A stretch of DNA of 64,000 nucleotides from Anaerolineae bacterium (GTDB taxonomy: Bacteria; Chloroflexota; Anaerolineae; Promineifilales; Promineifilaceae). How positions within the stretch are numbered: the stretch's first letter is position 1; every line of letters starts with the position of its first letter. The position numbers were made by a program, and so were the translations under genes. Below, one piece after another: positions 34,007 through 41,797 of this stretch. The notes under the pieces were generated by a model. The model ran no database searches. It was not told the DNA's origin and worked only from the letters and a program-made list of their open reading frames with translations. Location: NCBI GenBank assembly GCA_020848035.1, contig JADLAX010000011.1, forward strand, positions 25,188 through 89,187, written 5' to 3'.

Positions 34007-34858
34007 TTAGTTGTCGAAGAAGACGACGCCGAGGGCTTTGGGGCCGACGTGGGCACCGACAACCGGGCTAAGCTCGACGATGTGGATTTCGGTGGGGTTG
34101 AGCTTTTGCTTCAGTTCGGCGTAAATGGCTTTGGCTTCATCGGCGGCGGCGGCATGAATAACGGCCGCTTTCACGTTCGCCTTACCCGCCATTTCCGTCT
34201 CGGCCACTTCCATCAGGTGGGCCAGCGCCTTCTTTTTGGTGCGCACCGAAGCCAGCGGCTCGATTTTACCGTCCAGCAGGTGTAGGATGGGCTTGATGGA
34301 CAGCATGGAGCCAATGAGGCGCTTTGCCCCCCCAATCCGGCCGCCGCGATGCAAAAATTCCAATGTATCCACCACAAACAAGACACGCATCTTCTTAACC
34401 AGAGCGCGGGCGGCGGCGGCGGCTTCTTTGTAATCGGCCCCATTTTCAGCGGCGCGGGCGGCGGCCAACGCCATGTAACCCAACCCCATCGCCGCCGACT
34501 CGGAATCGACAATCTCGATGGGATAGCCGTCCATCATGTCGACCGCAGCCTGGGCCGAGGCCTGGGTGCCGCTGAGCAGCTTGGAGATAAGAACGGCGAC
34601 GATGGAATCGGCCGTTTCCGCGACTTTAGAGAAAAATTCGTGGAACTCACCCGCCGAGGGTTGGGAGGTGGTGGGCATCTCTCGGGCCGTGGCCAGGCGG
34701 GCGTAAAAAGCGTCGGGTTTAATGTCGATATCGTCACGCAGGCTGCTGCCTTCCCAGTTTAGAATTTGGGGAATGACGTGAATGTTGTATTTGGCTACTA
34801 AAGCCGGGGGAATATAGGCGGTGCTGTCTACAACCACCGCCACTTTCGCTTTACTCAT
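34007..34858 (-). CDS. DegV family fatty-acid-binding protein
   Basis: The second of two adjacent ATGs (34858) has AGGAG at suitable distance; about 283 residues. VAVVVDSTAYIPPALVAKYNIHVIPQIL, TSQPSAGEFHEFFSKV and GGRIGGAKRLIGSMLSIKPIL are DegV landmarks. DegV (FakB-like) proteins bind a fatty acid for a kinase (FakA) that phosphorylates it. No fakA is seen next to it; it is followed only by the REP element. Confidence 0.93.
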   Translation of the reverse strand: MSKAKVAVVVDSTAYIPPALVAKYNIHVIPQILNWEGSSLRDDIDIKPDAFYARLATAREMPTTSQPSAGEFHEFFSKVAETADSIVAVLISKLLSGTQASAQAAVDMMDGYPIEIVDSESAAMGLGYMALAAARAAENGADYKEAAAAARALVKKMRVLFVVDTLEFLHRGGRIGGAKRLIGSMLSIKPILHLLDGKIEPLASVRTKKKALAHLMEVAETEMAGKANVKAAVIHAAAADEAKAIYAELKQKLNPTEIHIVELSPVVGAHVGPKALGVVFFDN

Positions 34859-35107
34859 CATTGCTCTCCTATTTTTTTGCGCGATTCGAGTTGTTTACGT
34901 TTTACCACAGAGTTGGCGGATGGGAAACGGCCGTTTCCCCCACATCCGTATACTGTAACCCGCCACGCCAATATCAGTTTTGCCCGAAATAAAAAATGGG
35001 GGACAGACAGGTGGCAGGGCCAGCGCCCGCCACGAGTCTGATGAGCGGCACCAAGACAAGCGGCAAGAAATTGGCCCTAACCTGCTGGCTGATGGATCGA
35101 ATACCGC
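34859..35107. other. Intergenic region with 18-bp palindrome
   Basis: Between the DegV start and the LysM stop. It contains GGGAAACGGCCGTTTCCC at 34922-34939, identical to the one at 32219. GGATG and CATCC flank it, extending the dyad. Otherwise nothing recognised. Confidence 0.5.
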
Positions 35108-35698
35108 CTACTGCCCTTCGGGGATGATGAGGGTGGTGCCAACGGTGACCCGGTCTGGGTCAGTGATTTCGTTGGCGGTGACGATAGCTTCGACCGTGAC
35201 GCCGTACTGCTGGGCGATGGTGGTGAGGTTTTCACCAGCCTGGACGGTGTGGCTGCGCGAGGGGACGGCCGTTGGAAAATCGGCCGGGTTTTCAGGCTCG
35301 GTGACGGTTTCCGTCGCTTCGGCGGGCGCTTCTTCCTCTGCGGCCGCGTCGGCCTCTTCCGTTGCTTCTTCCACGACGGCATCAGATTCGGTGGGGACGG
35401 CCGTTGCTTCCACTTCTTCTGCTTCCGGCTTAATCGTTTCGGCTGCGGCGTCGTCGGTGACCAGCGGGGCGGCGGGCTGGCCTTCGCCCAGGACGGCGGG
35501 GATGATGGTGTTGAAGATATACGGCCGTAACAAAGCAATAATCACCACCGTGGCCAGCAGCACAACGGCCAACAGGCCAAACTTCACCCATTCGCCACGA
35601 CCGCCCGGTTGGCGCTCTACCACAACCACTTCTTCACGTTCAACCACTCTGGGATTTTGCTCTTCCACTGCGTTGGTGTTCACATCGGCATCGCTCAT
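35108..35698 (-). CDS. LysM-domain membrane protein
   Basis: ATG at 35698 with GAGGAGGAG upstream gives 196 residues. A short cytoplasmic part is followed by one membrane helix (VKFGLLAVVLLATVVIIALL), an acidic Ala/Glu spacer, then a single C-terminal LysM domain (HTVQAGENLTTIAQQYGVTVEAIVTANEI). LysM binds peptidoglycan or other N-acetylglucosamine polymers, so it probably tethers the membrane to the wall. Enzyme domain absent. Confidence 0.9.
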   Translation of the reverse strand: MSDADVNTNAVEEQNPRVVEREEVVVVERQPGGRGEWVKFGLLAVVLLATVVIIALLRPYIFNTIIPAVLGEGQPAAPLVTDDAAAETIKPEAEEVEATAVPTESDAVVEEATEEADAAAEEEAPAEATETVTEPENPADFPTAVPSRSHTVQAGENLTTIAQQYGVTVEAIVTANEITDPDRVTVGTTLIIPEGQ

Positions 35699-35826
35699 GG
35701 GAAACACTCCTCCTCATCACAAGCGTATCAAACATTATGACAAATGATAACCCAGAGTAGCAGGCTTGCCCGGTTTGGTCAAGGATGCGCCATTTCTGTT
35801 ACAATGCACGCCGATTGGGTGAGTTT

Positions 35827-36543
35827 ATGACACGATTTAAACGATTTTTCGCGCTTCTGGCAGGGCTGATGGTGGTGGTGGTTGCGACGGCCGTTCCGCC
35901 CCACCGCACCCAGGCTGGCACCAACCACACGCTCTACCTGCCGCTCATTACGGTCCCGTCGCTTGGCCCCAACCTGCTGCCCAACGGCTCGTTTGAGGGC
36001 GGCTGGAGCCATCCCAACGGCGCGCCTGAGCTGCAAATCCCCGCTGGCTGGCAGTTTAGCTACGCTAAGGGTGCCAACTCCCTGGATCCAGACCCGTGGA
36101 ACGAGTGGGTGCCGCCTGAAGTGCGCGTCTTGCCTTCGGCCTTTTTGCCGCCCGCCGAGCACGATTTGTTCATTTGGGACGGCGACCAGACGGTGAAGGT
36201 GTTTAAGGGTTCGGGGGCGATTCGTTTTGAGCTGACAACGGCCGTTTTCCTCCAACCCGGCACCTACCTCCTCGTCATCAACGTCTTCCCCGACCTGGTG
36301 GTGGGCTACGACAACGGCCAGAAAATCTGGGCCCCCGATCCGCTGTCCGGCGAAGTGAAGCTCATCGCCGGGAACGGCACCACCGGCTGGATGCTGCCCA
36401 CCTTCGGCCAGAAAAACCGCTTCCAAACCACCTTCACCGTCACCCAGCCGCAAACCGTGGTCGTCGGCGCCGCCATGCGCGGGCGGTGGGCTATTTTGAA
36501 CAATGGGTGGTTTATGGATGACTGGGGAGTGTATAAGCCGTAG
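35827..36543 (+). CDS. Secreted jelly-roll-like protein
   Basis: ATG at 35827 gives 238 residues. Signal peptide (FKRFFALLAGLMVVVVATAV), the LYLPLI strand common in surface proteins of this genome, then NLLPNGSFEGGW, a hallmark of CBM4/9-like jelly-roll carbohydrate-binding domains. The rest has alternating beta strands and several Trp (PAGWQFSY, GWFMDDWGVY). No catalytic motif. It probably binds glycan at the surface. Confidence 0.72.
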   Translation: MTRFKRFFALLAGLMVVVVATAVPPHRTQAGTNHTLYLPLITVPSLGPNLLPNGSFEGGWSHPNGAPELQIPAGWQFSYAKGANSLDPDPWNEWVPPEVRVLPSAFLPPAEHDLFIWDGDQTVKVFKGSGAIRFELTTAVFLQPGTYLLVINVFPDLVVGYDNGQKIWAPDPLSGEVKLIAGNGTTGWMLPTFGQKNRFQTTFTVTQPQTVVVGAAMRGRWAILNNGWFMDDWGVYKP

Positions 36544-36554
36544 CGTTTTTGCAT

Positions 36555-36660
36555 GGGTGAACGGGTGAACGGGTGACAAAATGTCAGATTATGCCCTTTG
36601 TCGGGATGACACAGATTAAACTGTCACCCCTTCACCCCTTCACCCTGTCACCCTGTCACC
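36555..36660. repeat. Word-hairpin, family D (GGGTGAAC), long loop
   Basis: GGGTGAACGGGTGAACGGGTGAC (36555-36577) is mirrored by CACCCCTTCACCCCTTCACCC words (36621-36660), separated by about 43 bases of unrelated sequence. It lies between two co-directional genes. Confidence 0.88.
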
Positions 36661-36681
36661 TTCTATGGATGAATTCTTCTT

Positions 36682-37368
36682 ATGAATGAGATTGGAACAC
36701 TGGCGGAGAAGTCGCTGCATGCGGGGATTAAGGAGTGGTACGGCCGTTCCACCGACCAGTTTGAGGTGCAGGTGGACGGCTTTTTCATCGACATCGTGCG
36801 CGGCGAGCAGCTGATTGAGATTCAGACGCGCCACTTCGGGGCGATGAAGCGCAAGCTTGGCCGCCTGCTGGAGCATCACCCAGTGCTGCTGCTGCATCCC
36901 ATTGCCCAGGAAAAGTGGATTGTGCGGGAAACGGCCGTTGGTCAACCTATCAGCCGCCGCAAATCGCCCAAAAAAGGGCAGGTGCTCGACCTCTTCGCCG
37001 AGCTGATGCGCATTCCGCACCTGCTGCCGCATCCCAACCTGGTGGTGGGCGCGCTGATCACCCGCCAAGAAGAAATATGGCGCGACGATGGCCAGGGCAG
37101 CTGGCGGCGCAAAGGGTGGAGCCTGCACGACCACCGGCTGCTGGAGGTTGTTGGCCTGCACACCTTCGCCACCCCCGCCGATTTGCTCACGCTGCTGCCA
37201 CCCGACCTGCCGCAACCGTTCACCACGCGCCACCTGGCCCGGCTGGGCAAACTCAACCTCAACCTGGCCCAGCGCATCACCTACACCCTCTCCCACTGCG
37301 ACGTCATCGCGCAGGTGGGCAAGGAGGGCAGGTCGAATTTGTACAGGGTGTTGGAAGGGAACGGGTGA
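36682..37368 (+). CDS. Hypothetical protein with PD-(D/E)xK-like N-terminus
   Basis: 228 residues. The N-terminal segment FEVQVDGFFIDIVRGEQLIEIQT has an Asp in a strand followed by a strand ending E-I-Q, the arrangement of PD-(D/E)xK nuclease cores (here ExQ). FGAMKRKLGRLLEHHPVLLLHPI follows as the expected helix-strand. The C-terminal half is helical (LTLLPPDLPQPFTTRHLARLGKLNLNLAQRITYTL), perhaps winged-helix DNA-binding. Function not established; no methylase or other restriction partner adjoins. The stop codon lies in family-A words. Confidence 0.6.
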   Translation: MNEIGTLAEKSLHAGIKEWYGRSTDQFEVQVDGFFIDIVRGEQLIEIQTRHFGAMKRKLGRLLEHHPVLLLHPIAQEKWIVRETAVGQPISRRKSPKKGQVLDLFAELMRIPHLLPHPNLVVGALITRQEEIWRDDGQGSWRRKGWSLHDHRLLEVVGLHTFATPADLLTLLPPDLPQPFTTRHLARLGKLNLNLAQRITYTLSHCDVIAQVGKEGRSNLYRVLEGNG

Positions 37369-37440
37369 AAAGTGATGAGTGAAAAGTAAAAAGTGAAAAG
37401 TATCAAGAGCCACTTTTCACTTTTTACTTTTGACTTACTC
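37367..37440. repeat. Word-hairpin, family A, copy between convergent genes
   Basis: GTGAAAAGTGATGAGTGAAAAGTAAAAAGTGAAAAGT (37367-37401) is mirrored by CACTTTTCACTTTTTACTTTTGACTTACTC (37411-37440). It overlaps the 3' ends of both flanking genes, so it probably ends transcription in both directions. Confidence 0.92.
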
Positions 37441-38232
37441 TCCGAGGACAAAAATCGAGCCAAACCGGCCCGTCTTGCCTCGTTCGGCGCGGTGGGAGAA
37501 GAAGAGGTCGGTGCGGGCGGCGGTGCAAAGGCCGGACAGTTCGATGTGCTGCACACCCGCGCGGGCCAGGTTGCGCCGGTTGGCTTCCGGGAGGTCGAAA
37601 TGGTAACGGCCGTTCCCCTCTCCTTTCTCCTTCCGCCGCAACAACGTTTCCCAATCGGCAAACGCCGCCTTCACCTCGCTCACCAGCGGCTCAGCCACCT
37701 CGTAATTTTCCCAGCTGATGCACGGGCCAATGCCTGCCCGCAACTCCGCCGGATTGCTGCCAAACTGCTGCTGCATGGCCCGCACCATCGCGCCGGGCAG
37801 GTCCACCACAGCTCCTTTCCAGCCCGCGTGGCCTAAACCAATGGCCTGCTGCACCGGGTCGTACAGCATGATTGGGGTGCAGTCGGCAAAATTCATCGTT
37901 AGGGCGCAGCCGGGCTCGTTGGTGATGAGCGCGTCGAAATGCTCCAGCCAGGTGCCGTTGTTAGCCTGGGTGACGCGGGCCACGGCATTGCCGTGCACCA
38001 GGTGGGCGTGCACCACGGTGTCGTTTTGCCGCCCAAACAGCCCAAATGCTTTGGCTCGATTGGCGTAAACGGCCGTTTTCTCATCCGGCACACTCACGCT
38101 CAGGTTTAGCGAATCGTGCGGCGGCTGGCTCACCCCGCCGTGGCGCGAAAAGATGGCGTGTTGGATACGGCCGTCGCCGTTTAAACTCTCAAATTCAAAA
38201 TAAATAATCCCGCTGCGTTCTTGTTGAATCAT
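37435..38232 (-). CDS. pgeF: Peptidoglycan editing factor PgeF (YfiH, DUF152)
   Basis: ATG at 38232 gives 265 residues. Multicopper-laccase-like DUF152: NFADCTPIMLYDPVQQAIGLGHAGWKG has the Cys and His ligands (ADC, GHAGW) and an earlier His lies in VVHAHLVHGN. PgeF removes wrong amino acids such as L-Ser from cell-wall precursors; older names are polyphenol oxidase and YfiH. The closing residues fall in the family-A repeat. Confidence 0.92.
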   Translation of the reverse strand: MIQQERSGIIYFEFESLNGDGRIQHAIFSRHGGVSQPPHDSLNLSVSVPDEKTAVYANRAKAFGLFGRQNDTVVHAHLVHGNAVARVTQANNGTWLEHFDALITNEPGCALTMNFADCTPIMLYDPVQQAIGLGHAGWKGAVVDLPGAMVRAMQQQFGSNPAELRAGIGPCISWENYEVAEPLVSEVKAAFADWETLLRRKEKGEGNGRYHFDLPEANRRNLARAGVQHIELSGLCTAARTDLFFSHRAERGKTGRFGSIFVLGE

Positions 38233-38337
38233 TCCGCTTCCCTGTAAAATGTGGGCCTCGTGCCGCGTTTGTAAAAAACTTATCACGAATTTTACGAATG
38301 GACGAATTTAACGATCGGTCGCAGCATTGCAAATCTT

Positions 38338-38490
38338 GGTTTGGGCAGGACGGCGCGGCGCAATTCAGGCATGACAGACAGCCTGGCCACCGCGCCGTCT
38401 CGCCCAAACCGATGCGGCAAGATGGGCGAGACAGGCGGGAGGAAAGGCGTTGCTTATGGGCCAAGGCGTTTCCCGCCTGTCCCGCCCCTA
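38338..38490. repeat. Compound double hairpin, family I, copy 2
   Basis: The first hairpin starts GGTTTGGGC.GGACGGCGCGG (38338-38358) and ends CCGCGCCGTCTCGCCCAAACC (38390-38410). The second joins GGGCGAGACAGGCGGGAGG (38424-38442) to CCCGCCTGTCCCGCCC (38472-38487). Same order of blocks as at 22848-23005. Located between divergent pgeF and ftsK. Confidence 0.85.
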
Positions 38491-38554
38491 CCCAAACTGC
38501 CATATTCAGAATGGCTGAATCATTCGTCTCATTCGTGTTTCGCACTACCCCCGG

Positions 38555-38583
38555 CTGACGGACGGCCGTATCCATGTTATAAT
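38555..38583 (+). promoter_or_regulatory. Probable sigma-A promoter of ftsK
   Basis: CTGACG (38555-38560) as -35 and a perfect TATAAT (38578-38583) as -10 are 17 bases apart. ACGGCCGT (38562-38569) lies in the spacer, so any protein or methyl group on that motif could affect the promoter. The ftsK ATG is 30 bases downstream of the -10. Confidence 0.7.
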
Positions 38584-38612
38584 GCGCCTCTACCGATAGG
38601 AACATCTGAGCT

Positions 38613-41420
38613 ATGGCCAAAAAAACGACGAGCATGCGTAAACCAACCAGCCGCACAACCGAAGCCAAATCCCGCACCACCCGAGGCGGCACGGGTAAAC
38701 GCACGCCGCGTAAAACCACCACCAGCCGCCCCAAGACCCGCCAGCCGATCAGCCTCAACGTAGCGCAAAAAGCGCTGATGGTGGGCATCGGCATTATCTT
38801 CATCACCGTGATTTTGGTACTGAGCCTGCTGTCGCCCAACCAGGGTGAACTCACCACGGCCCTCTCCAACCTGATGCGCCGCACCTTCGGCTGGGGCAGC
38901 GTGGTGCTGCCGCTAATCACCGGCGGCATTGGCCTGTACCTGGTGCTGTGGGGCATGGAGCAGCCGCCCACACTGCCCGCCTACCGCATCACCGGCGTGG
39001 GCCTGCTCTACCTGGCCTTTGAAGGCTTTGCCTCGGTGACCCTGCTGCTGATGGAGAACGAATTTTTTGATCCCTGGGCGATTGCCGAAGCGGCCAAAGG
39101 CGGCGGTTACCTGGGCGGTCTGATTGCCACCGTGCTGATGACGGCCGTTGGCAACTTAGGCGCCGTCTTTACCCTCACCGTGGTGGCCATTGTCGGGGCC
39201 ATTCTGACCTCGGGCGTGACCCGTGAAGATATGGGTCGCTTTTTGCAGACGCTGTTTACGCAACGGCCGTCGCTGCCCACCGCCGCTCCACGCACCACCA
39301 CCCGCGATTTGCCCATCACCAACAGTCGCCCCGCGCGTACGCCGGTTACCCAGGCAAATCAGCCAGGCTTGTTTCCTGAATCGGCGACCACTGCGCCACC
39401 AGCGGCACCCGTTCGAGCCGAACCGGCCGCAGCCCAACCAGAAGCCAAACCCGCGCCCAAACCGACTGCCCAACCGGTGCGTGCGGCCACACGTGGCAAA
39501 ACCGCCCCAGCTCCGGCCGATACGCCCACCATCGTCACGCCGGTCTTTTTGGGCAACAACGGCCGTAAACCGCAACACCAGTGGACCCTGCCCGTCATCA
39601 GCGAAATTTTGGAGCCGGGCACCGACCAGGACCCCAGCGGCGCAGTCATTCGCGAGCAGGTCGAGATTATCGAGCATACGCTGGAAAGTTTTGGTGCCCC
39701 GGCCACCGTGGTGGAGATCAACCAGGGGCCAACCATCACCCAATTTGGCGTGGAGCCGAGCTTTTTAGAGATGCGCGGCGGCAAGCGGACCAAGGTAAAA
39801 GTGGGCAAGATCGCCAGCCTGGCCGATGACCTGACGCTGGCCCTGCACGCCCAATCCATCCGCATTCAGGCCCCGGTGCCGGGCAAAGGGTACGTGGGCA
39901 TCGAGGTGCCCAATCCGGCCAAGGCGCTGGTTTCTTTGCGGGATGTGATGGAAACGGCCGCATTCGGTAAGCTCAAATCGCCGCTGCGCATTGGCCTGGG
40001 GCAGGATGTGGCCGGTCAGCCCATCGTGGCCGACCTGGCCGGAATGCCCCATCTGCTCATCGCCGGGGCCACCGGTTCCGGTAAATCGGTCTGCGTTAAC
40101 GCCATCATTGCCAGCCTGCTGCTGCTCAACACGCCGGATCAGCTCAAGCTGGTGATGGTCGATCCCAAGCGCGTGGAGCTGACGGGTTACAACGGCATTC
40201 CTCACCTGGCCGCCCCGGTGGTGGTGGAGATGGACAAGGTGATTGGCGTGTTGCAGTGGGCGATGCGCGAGATGGACGGCCGTTACAAAATGTTTGCCGA
40301 GGCGGGTGCGCGCAACATCGTTGATTACAACAGCAAGGCCAAACGCAATAAGTCAATCGAGCCGCTGCCGTACATCGTCATCATCATTGATGAGCTGGCC
40401 GATTTGATGATGCTTTCGCCGGAAGAGACGGAGCGCGGCGTCACCCGGCTGGCCCAGCTGGCCCGCGCCACCGGGATGCACATGGTCATTGCCACGCAAC
40501 GGCCGTCTGTTGATGTGGTCACCGGTCTGATCAAAGCCAACTTCCCGGCCCGCGTCGCCTTTGCCGTGGCCTCCAGCACCGACAGCCGCGTCATATTAGA
40601 CTCCACCGGCGCGGAGCGGCTGCTGGGCCAGGGTGATATGCTCTACCAAAGCCCCGACGCGGCCGCCCCGGTCCGCTCGCAAGGCTGCTACGTCAGCGAC
40701 GGTGAGCTGAACAAGCTGATCGGCTACTGGCAAACCGCCCGCCGCTTCAACGTGATCTCCGCCGCCGAAAGTGCCCAGCCCAAGCCGGTGGATATTCCGT
40801 CCCAGCCGGTGGGCGCCACACCGCAGGTGGGCACCACACCGCAGGTGGGCACCACACCGCCGCCCGTCGTGCGCACATCAGCAGAAAAGCCAGCCGCCCC
40901 GCCCGCCAAACCGGCGTCGGTAGATGCGCCGGTGGTGAACATGGGCAAGCCAGCGGCCAAACCGGCCGTGGCCGAAGATGCCCCGACGATGGTGAACCGC
41001 AAGGCAACGGCCGTTCCCCAGCCCAAACCGGAACCCACCCGACCCAATCCACCAGCCCCGGCCAGGTCGGAGCCCAAGCAGCAGCCGCTGTGGGAAGCGC
41101 TGCAGGAAATGGAAAACGAAGAGCCGCCGGTAGAGATCAACGACGACTTGATGCCTGAAGCGATTGAGCTGGTGCGCAAGCTGAACAAAGCCTCGACCTC
41201 GCTGCTGCAGCGCCGCTTCCGCATCGGCTACACCCGCGCCGCCCGCCTCATCGACGCGATGGAGGAGATGGGCATCATCGGCCCACCCACCGGCACCAGC
41301 AAAGCCCGCCAGGTCATTGGTGCAGACGGCGCTGCTACTCCCGCAGACGAGGACGATGAGGAAGAAGCAGTGGATTTGGTGACGGATACGGCCGTTTTCG
41401 CCGACGACGACAGCGAATAA
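38613..41420 (+). CDS. ftsK: DNA translocase FtsK/SpoIIIE
   Basis: 935 residues. A basic N-terminus and four membrane helices (about residues 50-200) are followed by a Pro/Ala linker and the motor: ATVVEINQGPTITQFGV (alpha), Walker A GATGSGKS (about residue 485), Walker B YIVIIIDELADLMM, then TQRPSVDVVTG. A second linker rich in Pro contains a tandem VGTTPQ repeat (40810-40860), and the gamma winged helix ends the protein (STSLLQRRFRIGYTRAARLIDAMEEMGIIG). It pumps DNA during division and activates XerCD at dif. Confidence 0.96.
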   Translation: MAKKTTSMRKPTSRTTEAKSRTTRGGTGKRTPRKTTTSRPKTRQPISLNVAQKALMVGIGIIFITVILVLSLLSPNQGELTTALSNLMRRTFGWGSVVLPLITGGIGLYLVLWGMEQPPTLPAYRITGVGLLYLAFEGFASVTLLLMENEFFDPWAIAEAAKGGGYLGGLIATVLMTAVGNLGAVFTLTVVAIVGAILTSGVTREDMGRFLQTLFTQRPSLPTAAPRTTTRDLPITNSRPARTPVTQANQPGLFPESATTAPPAAPVRAEPAAAQPEAKPAPKPTAQPVRAATRGKTAPAPADTPTIVTPVFLGNNGRKPQHQWTLPVISEILEPGTDQDPSGAVIREQVEIIEHTLESFGAPATVVEINQGPTITQFGVEPSFLEMRGGKRTKVKVGKIASLADDLTLALHAQSIRIQAPVPGKGYVGIEVPNPAKALVSLRDVMETAAFGKLKSPLRIGLGQDVAGQPIVADLAGMPHLLIAGATGSGKSVCVNAIIASLLLLNTPDQLKLVMVDPKRVELTGYNGIPHLAAPVVVEMDKVIGVLQWAMREMDGRYKMFAEAGARNIVDYNSKAKRNKSIEPLPYIVIIIDELADLMMLSPEETERGVTRLAQLARATGMHMVIATQRPSVDVVTGLIKANFPARVAFAVASSTDSRVILDSTGAERLLGQGDMLYQSPDAAAPVRSQGCYVSDGELNKLIGYWQTARRFNVISAAESAQPKPVDIPSQPVGATPQVGTTPQVGTTPPPVVRTSAEKPAAPPAKPASVDAPVVNMGKPAAKPAVAEDAPTMVNRKATAVPQPKPEPTRPNPPAPARSEPKQQPLWEALQEMENEEPPVEINDDLMPEAIELVRKLNKASTSLLQRRFRIGYTRAARLIDAMEEMGIIGPPTGTSKARQVIGADGAATPADEDDEEEAVDLVTDTAVFADDDSE

Positions 41421-41494
41421 GAAGTTCAACACGAATCCAGACGAATCAACGAATGGCGCGAATTTTCGGCCGTTGTTTGCCTGCATCACGGGGA

Positions 41495-41788
41495 TTACGG
41501 CCGTAGCACCACCGGCAAATACACCTTCATTTCCTCCTCAAGCGGGCCGCCCGGCGCGCCCAGACCGCACCAAAAGCCGCTGCACAGCGACGCCCCATTT
41601 TGTACCACCCCCGCCACCGGCTGGCCGATGGCGCTGCGCAAAGCGTAGCCGCCCTGGCTCACTACCCCACCACCGCCGCTAACGGCGCGGCGCGGCAGCA
41701 GCTCGCCGCTGGCCAGGGCCAGGGAAAATGTGAGGAATACGGCCGTTACCACCACCACCCACAACACCTGCTTCTTGTTGATAAACAT
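41495..41788 (-). CDS. Small secreted protein with C-terminal GFWCG motif
   Basis: About 97 residues (GTG at 41794 is an alternative start). Signal sequence (VLWVVVVTAVFLTFSLALA), then SGGGGVVSQGGYALRSAIGQPVAGVVQNGASLCSGFWCGLG. This IGQP...GFW pattern is a short conserved module of surface proteins in Chloroflexota and related groups. It is nine bases after the larger surface-protein gene on the same strand. Ends with the LPVVLRP tail. Function unknown. Confidence 0.7.
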   Translation of the reverse strand: MFINKKQVLWVVVVTAVFLTFSLALASGELLPRRAVSGGGGVVSQGGYALRSAIGQPVAGVVQNGASLCSGFWCGLGAPGGPLEEEMKVYLPVVLRP

Positions 41789-41797
41789 GCGCACCCC

